Shown here in pieces: positions 34,807 through 35,735 of a DNA stretch of 35,735 nt. The position numbers and the translations under genes were made by a program. Within the stretch, counting starts at the first letter, position 1, and the number at the start of each line of letters is the position of its first letter. Origin of the DNA: Prevotellaceae bacterium (GTDB lineage Bacteria > Bacteroidota > Bacteroidia > Bacteroidales > UBA932); contig JAIRRX010000015.1 in assembly GCA_031255755.1 (NCBI GenBank), forward strand, positions 1 to 35,735, given 5' to 3'. A model generated the notes under the pieces. It was not told where the DNA came from. It saw nothing but the letters and a program-made list of their open reading frames with translations, and did not search any database.

Positions 34807-35427
34807 ATGAAACAGGAAAATAATTACAGTGAAGTCGATGCTGCTATTTTTGTTCACAGTTACATCTCTCCGCAAATGCAGCAAAAATATAATATTGAGC
34901 AAACAGAATATTTGCTTGATATGGTGTATGAATATTATGATACGATTGATGAAATTGAAGAGAATATCGGTGTTAATATTATGAAAATGACTTCCTTCAT
35001 TAATCAAAATATCGACATAAGCATTTGCAGCCCGATTAGACACAGAGAAACAGGAATGCTTTTGGACGCAGATAATGCATACATGGAAAGCATAGGAATA
35101 CATGAAGAAAATGATTTGACTGATGAAAATATGAGCATTGAAGAGGTCAGTAACGGCGTTTATGCATTACTGCCGCAAAAAATGAAAGACAGATATGAAA
35201 TCGATGATATTTTTACTGTCATTTGTGTAGAGTACGCTTATCTTATGGAAAGTGAATTTGAAGGTGAGATGTACGAATATATTCAGCAACACGCCGCCGA
35301 TAATGGCGTAAAAATATCAATTATCGACATACAAAACATTTTAAATGCCGAATTATATTTTTTAGATGGTTATGATCTTGAAGATGAAGACGAATATTTT
35401 AGTAACGACTTTAGCTTCCGCGAATAA
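34807..35427 (+). CDS. Acidic hypothetical protein downstream of DUF3109
   Basis: 206 residues, strongly acidic (Asp and Glu runs such as EYYDTIDEIEENIG and GYDLEDEDEYF at the C-terminus) and rich in Tyr and Ile. No signal peptide, membrane helix or catalytic motif is visible, so it is likely a soluble cytoplasmic protein. Two halves with similar helical flavour (KYNIEQTEYLLDMVYEYYD; DRYEIDDIFTVICVEYAYL) may be a repeated fold. The ATG abuts the DUF3109 stop codon, implying coupled translation. I do not recognise the family. Confidence 0.75.
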   Translation: MKQENNYSEVDAAIFVHSYISPQMQQKYNIEQTEYLLDMVYEYYDTIDEIEENIGVNIMKMTSFINQNIDISICSPIRHRETGMLLDADNAYMESIGIHEENDLTDENMSIEEVSNGVYALLPQKMKDRYEIDDIFTVICVEYAYLMESEFEGEMYEYIQQHAADNGVKISIIDIQNILNAELYFLDGYDLEDEDEYFSNDFSFRE

Positions 35428-35473
35428 ATTTTAGGCGTCCCCAACGAAAAAGGGAAGTTCCCCAAAAACAAAC

Positions 35474-35696
35474 CGTCATTGCGAGGCGGAACAAAACAAC
35501 AGCCCGTCATTGCGAGGGCAAAGCCCGAAGCAACCCAAAGGCAGCACGTCATTGCGAACCGCGAAGCGGTGAAGCAACCCAAAGGCAGAACGTCATTGCG
35601 AACCGCGAAGCGGTGAAGCAACCGAAGCGCAGCGGAGTTCGGCGTTAGCCAATCCAGAAAACCGTCATTGCGAGGCGAAACGCCGAAGCAATGACG
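35474..35696. repeat. Cluster of five CGTCATTGCG palindromic repeat units
   Basis: Units begin cgtcattgcg at 35474, 35505, 35547, 35591 and 35663. Most continue with an inner hairpin and end in gaagcaa. Units three and four are a 44-bp near-perfect tandem. Unit five (35663-35696) is a 34-bp palindrome, cgtcattgc to gcaatgacg. The first unit is degenerate. The block is GC-richer than the genome around it and holds no gene; the minus-strand ORF over it is an artefact. Similar intergenic repeats are common in several bacterial groups, but I cannot place this family from memory. Confidence 0.8.
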
Positions 35697-35735
35697 CACT
35701 GCAACATTATAAATATTTTCCGCGTTGACAATGAT

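Noticed and set aside
35474-35696. CRISPR array
   Set aside because: Unit starts are 31, 42, 44 and 72 bases apart, units contain internal palindromes, spacers are not unique sequence, and there is no cas gene.
35370-35699. 109-residue minus-strand ORF over the terminal repeats
   Set aside because: It is a translation of the palindromic repeat cluster, with repeated fragments such as RNDG, and it overlaps the end of a convincing plus-strand gene.

Overview
The window is chromosomal DNA from a member of the Bacteroidota, most likely Bacteroidales. The evidence is a SusC/SusD pair, AT-rich intergenic DNA, a lipoprotein-rich gene set, an exbB-membrane protein-exbD-exbD cluster, and repeated promoter -7 elements of the form TAnnTTTG, the Bacteroidota housekeeping sigma motif. 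Most genes are housekeeping and arranged in short operons. Convergent gene pairs are often separated by one symmetric, bidirectional terminator. No tRNA, rRNA, CRISPR array, transposase or phage gene was found.

Layout. 1-4.4 kb: 3' part of a SusC/RagA transporter and its SusD lipoprotein, with no glycan enzymes beside them. 4.5-7.3 kb: malate dehydrogenase (minus), divergent from rfbA-rfbC (dTDP-sugar synthesis). 7.3-11 kb, all minus: a TlpA-like thioredoxin lipoprotein, a deoxynucleoside kinase, recO and a secreted CBM9-like protein. 11-13.6 kb, plus: lemA with an M48 membrane protease, then rplU-rpmA. 13.6-16.2 kb, minus: yidC and a YggS-type PLP protein. 16.2-21.1 kb, plus: purA and two tandem MFS transporters that resemble the MFSD1 branch. 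21.2-24.8 kb, minus: a META-domain lipoprotein, a class I glutamine-amidotransferase-fold lipoprotein, an ECF sigma factor, and a protein predicted to span both membranes (anti-sigma-like N-terminus, inner-membrane helix, long linker, C-terminal outer-membrane barrel). 24.9-27.6 kb: engB (plus), then a minus operon of an SPFH protein, a two-helix membrane protein and a ribbon-helix-helix protein. 27.8-31.3 kb, plus: L-asparaginase and the exb energy-transducing cluster. 31.3-35.4 kb, plus: alkaline phosphatase lipoprotein, gpmI, a Cys-rich DUF3109 protein and an acidic protein of unknown function. 35.4-35.7 kb: a GC-richer cluster of short palindromic repeats.

The most interesting items are the ECF sigma factor/dual-membrane anti-sigma pair with its upstream lipoproteins, the terminal repeats whose inner hairpin stems change sequence but stay complementary, the SPFH-membrane-RHH operon, and the tandem MFSD1-like transporters.

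Limits: all family calls come from reading motifs by eye; no database search or structure prediction was run.
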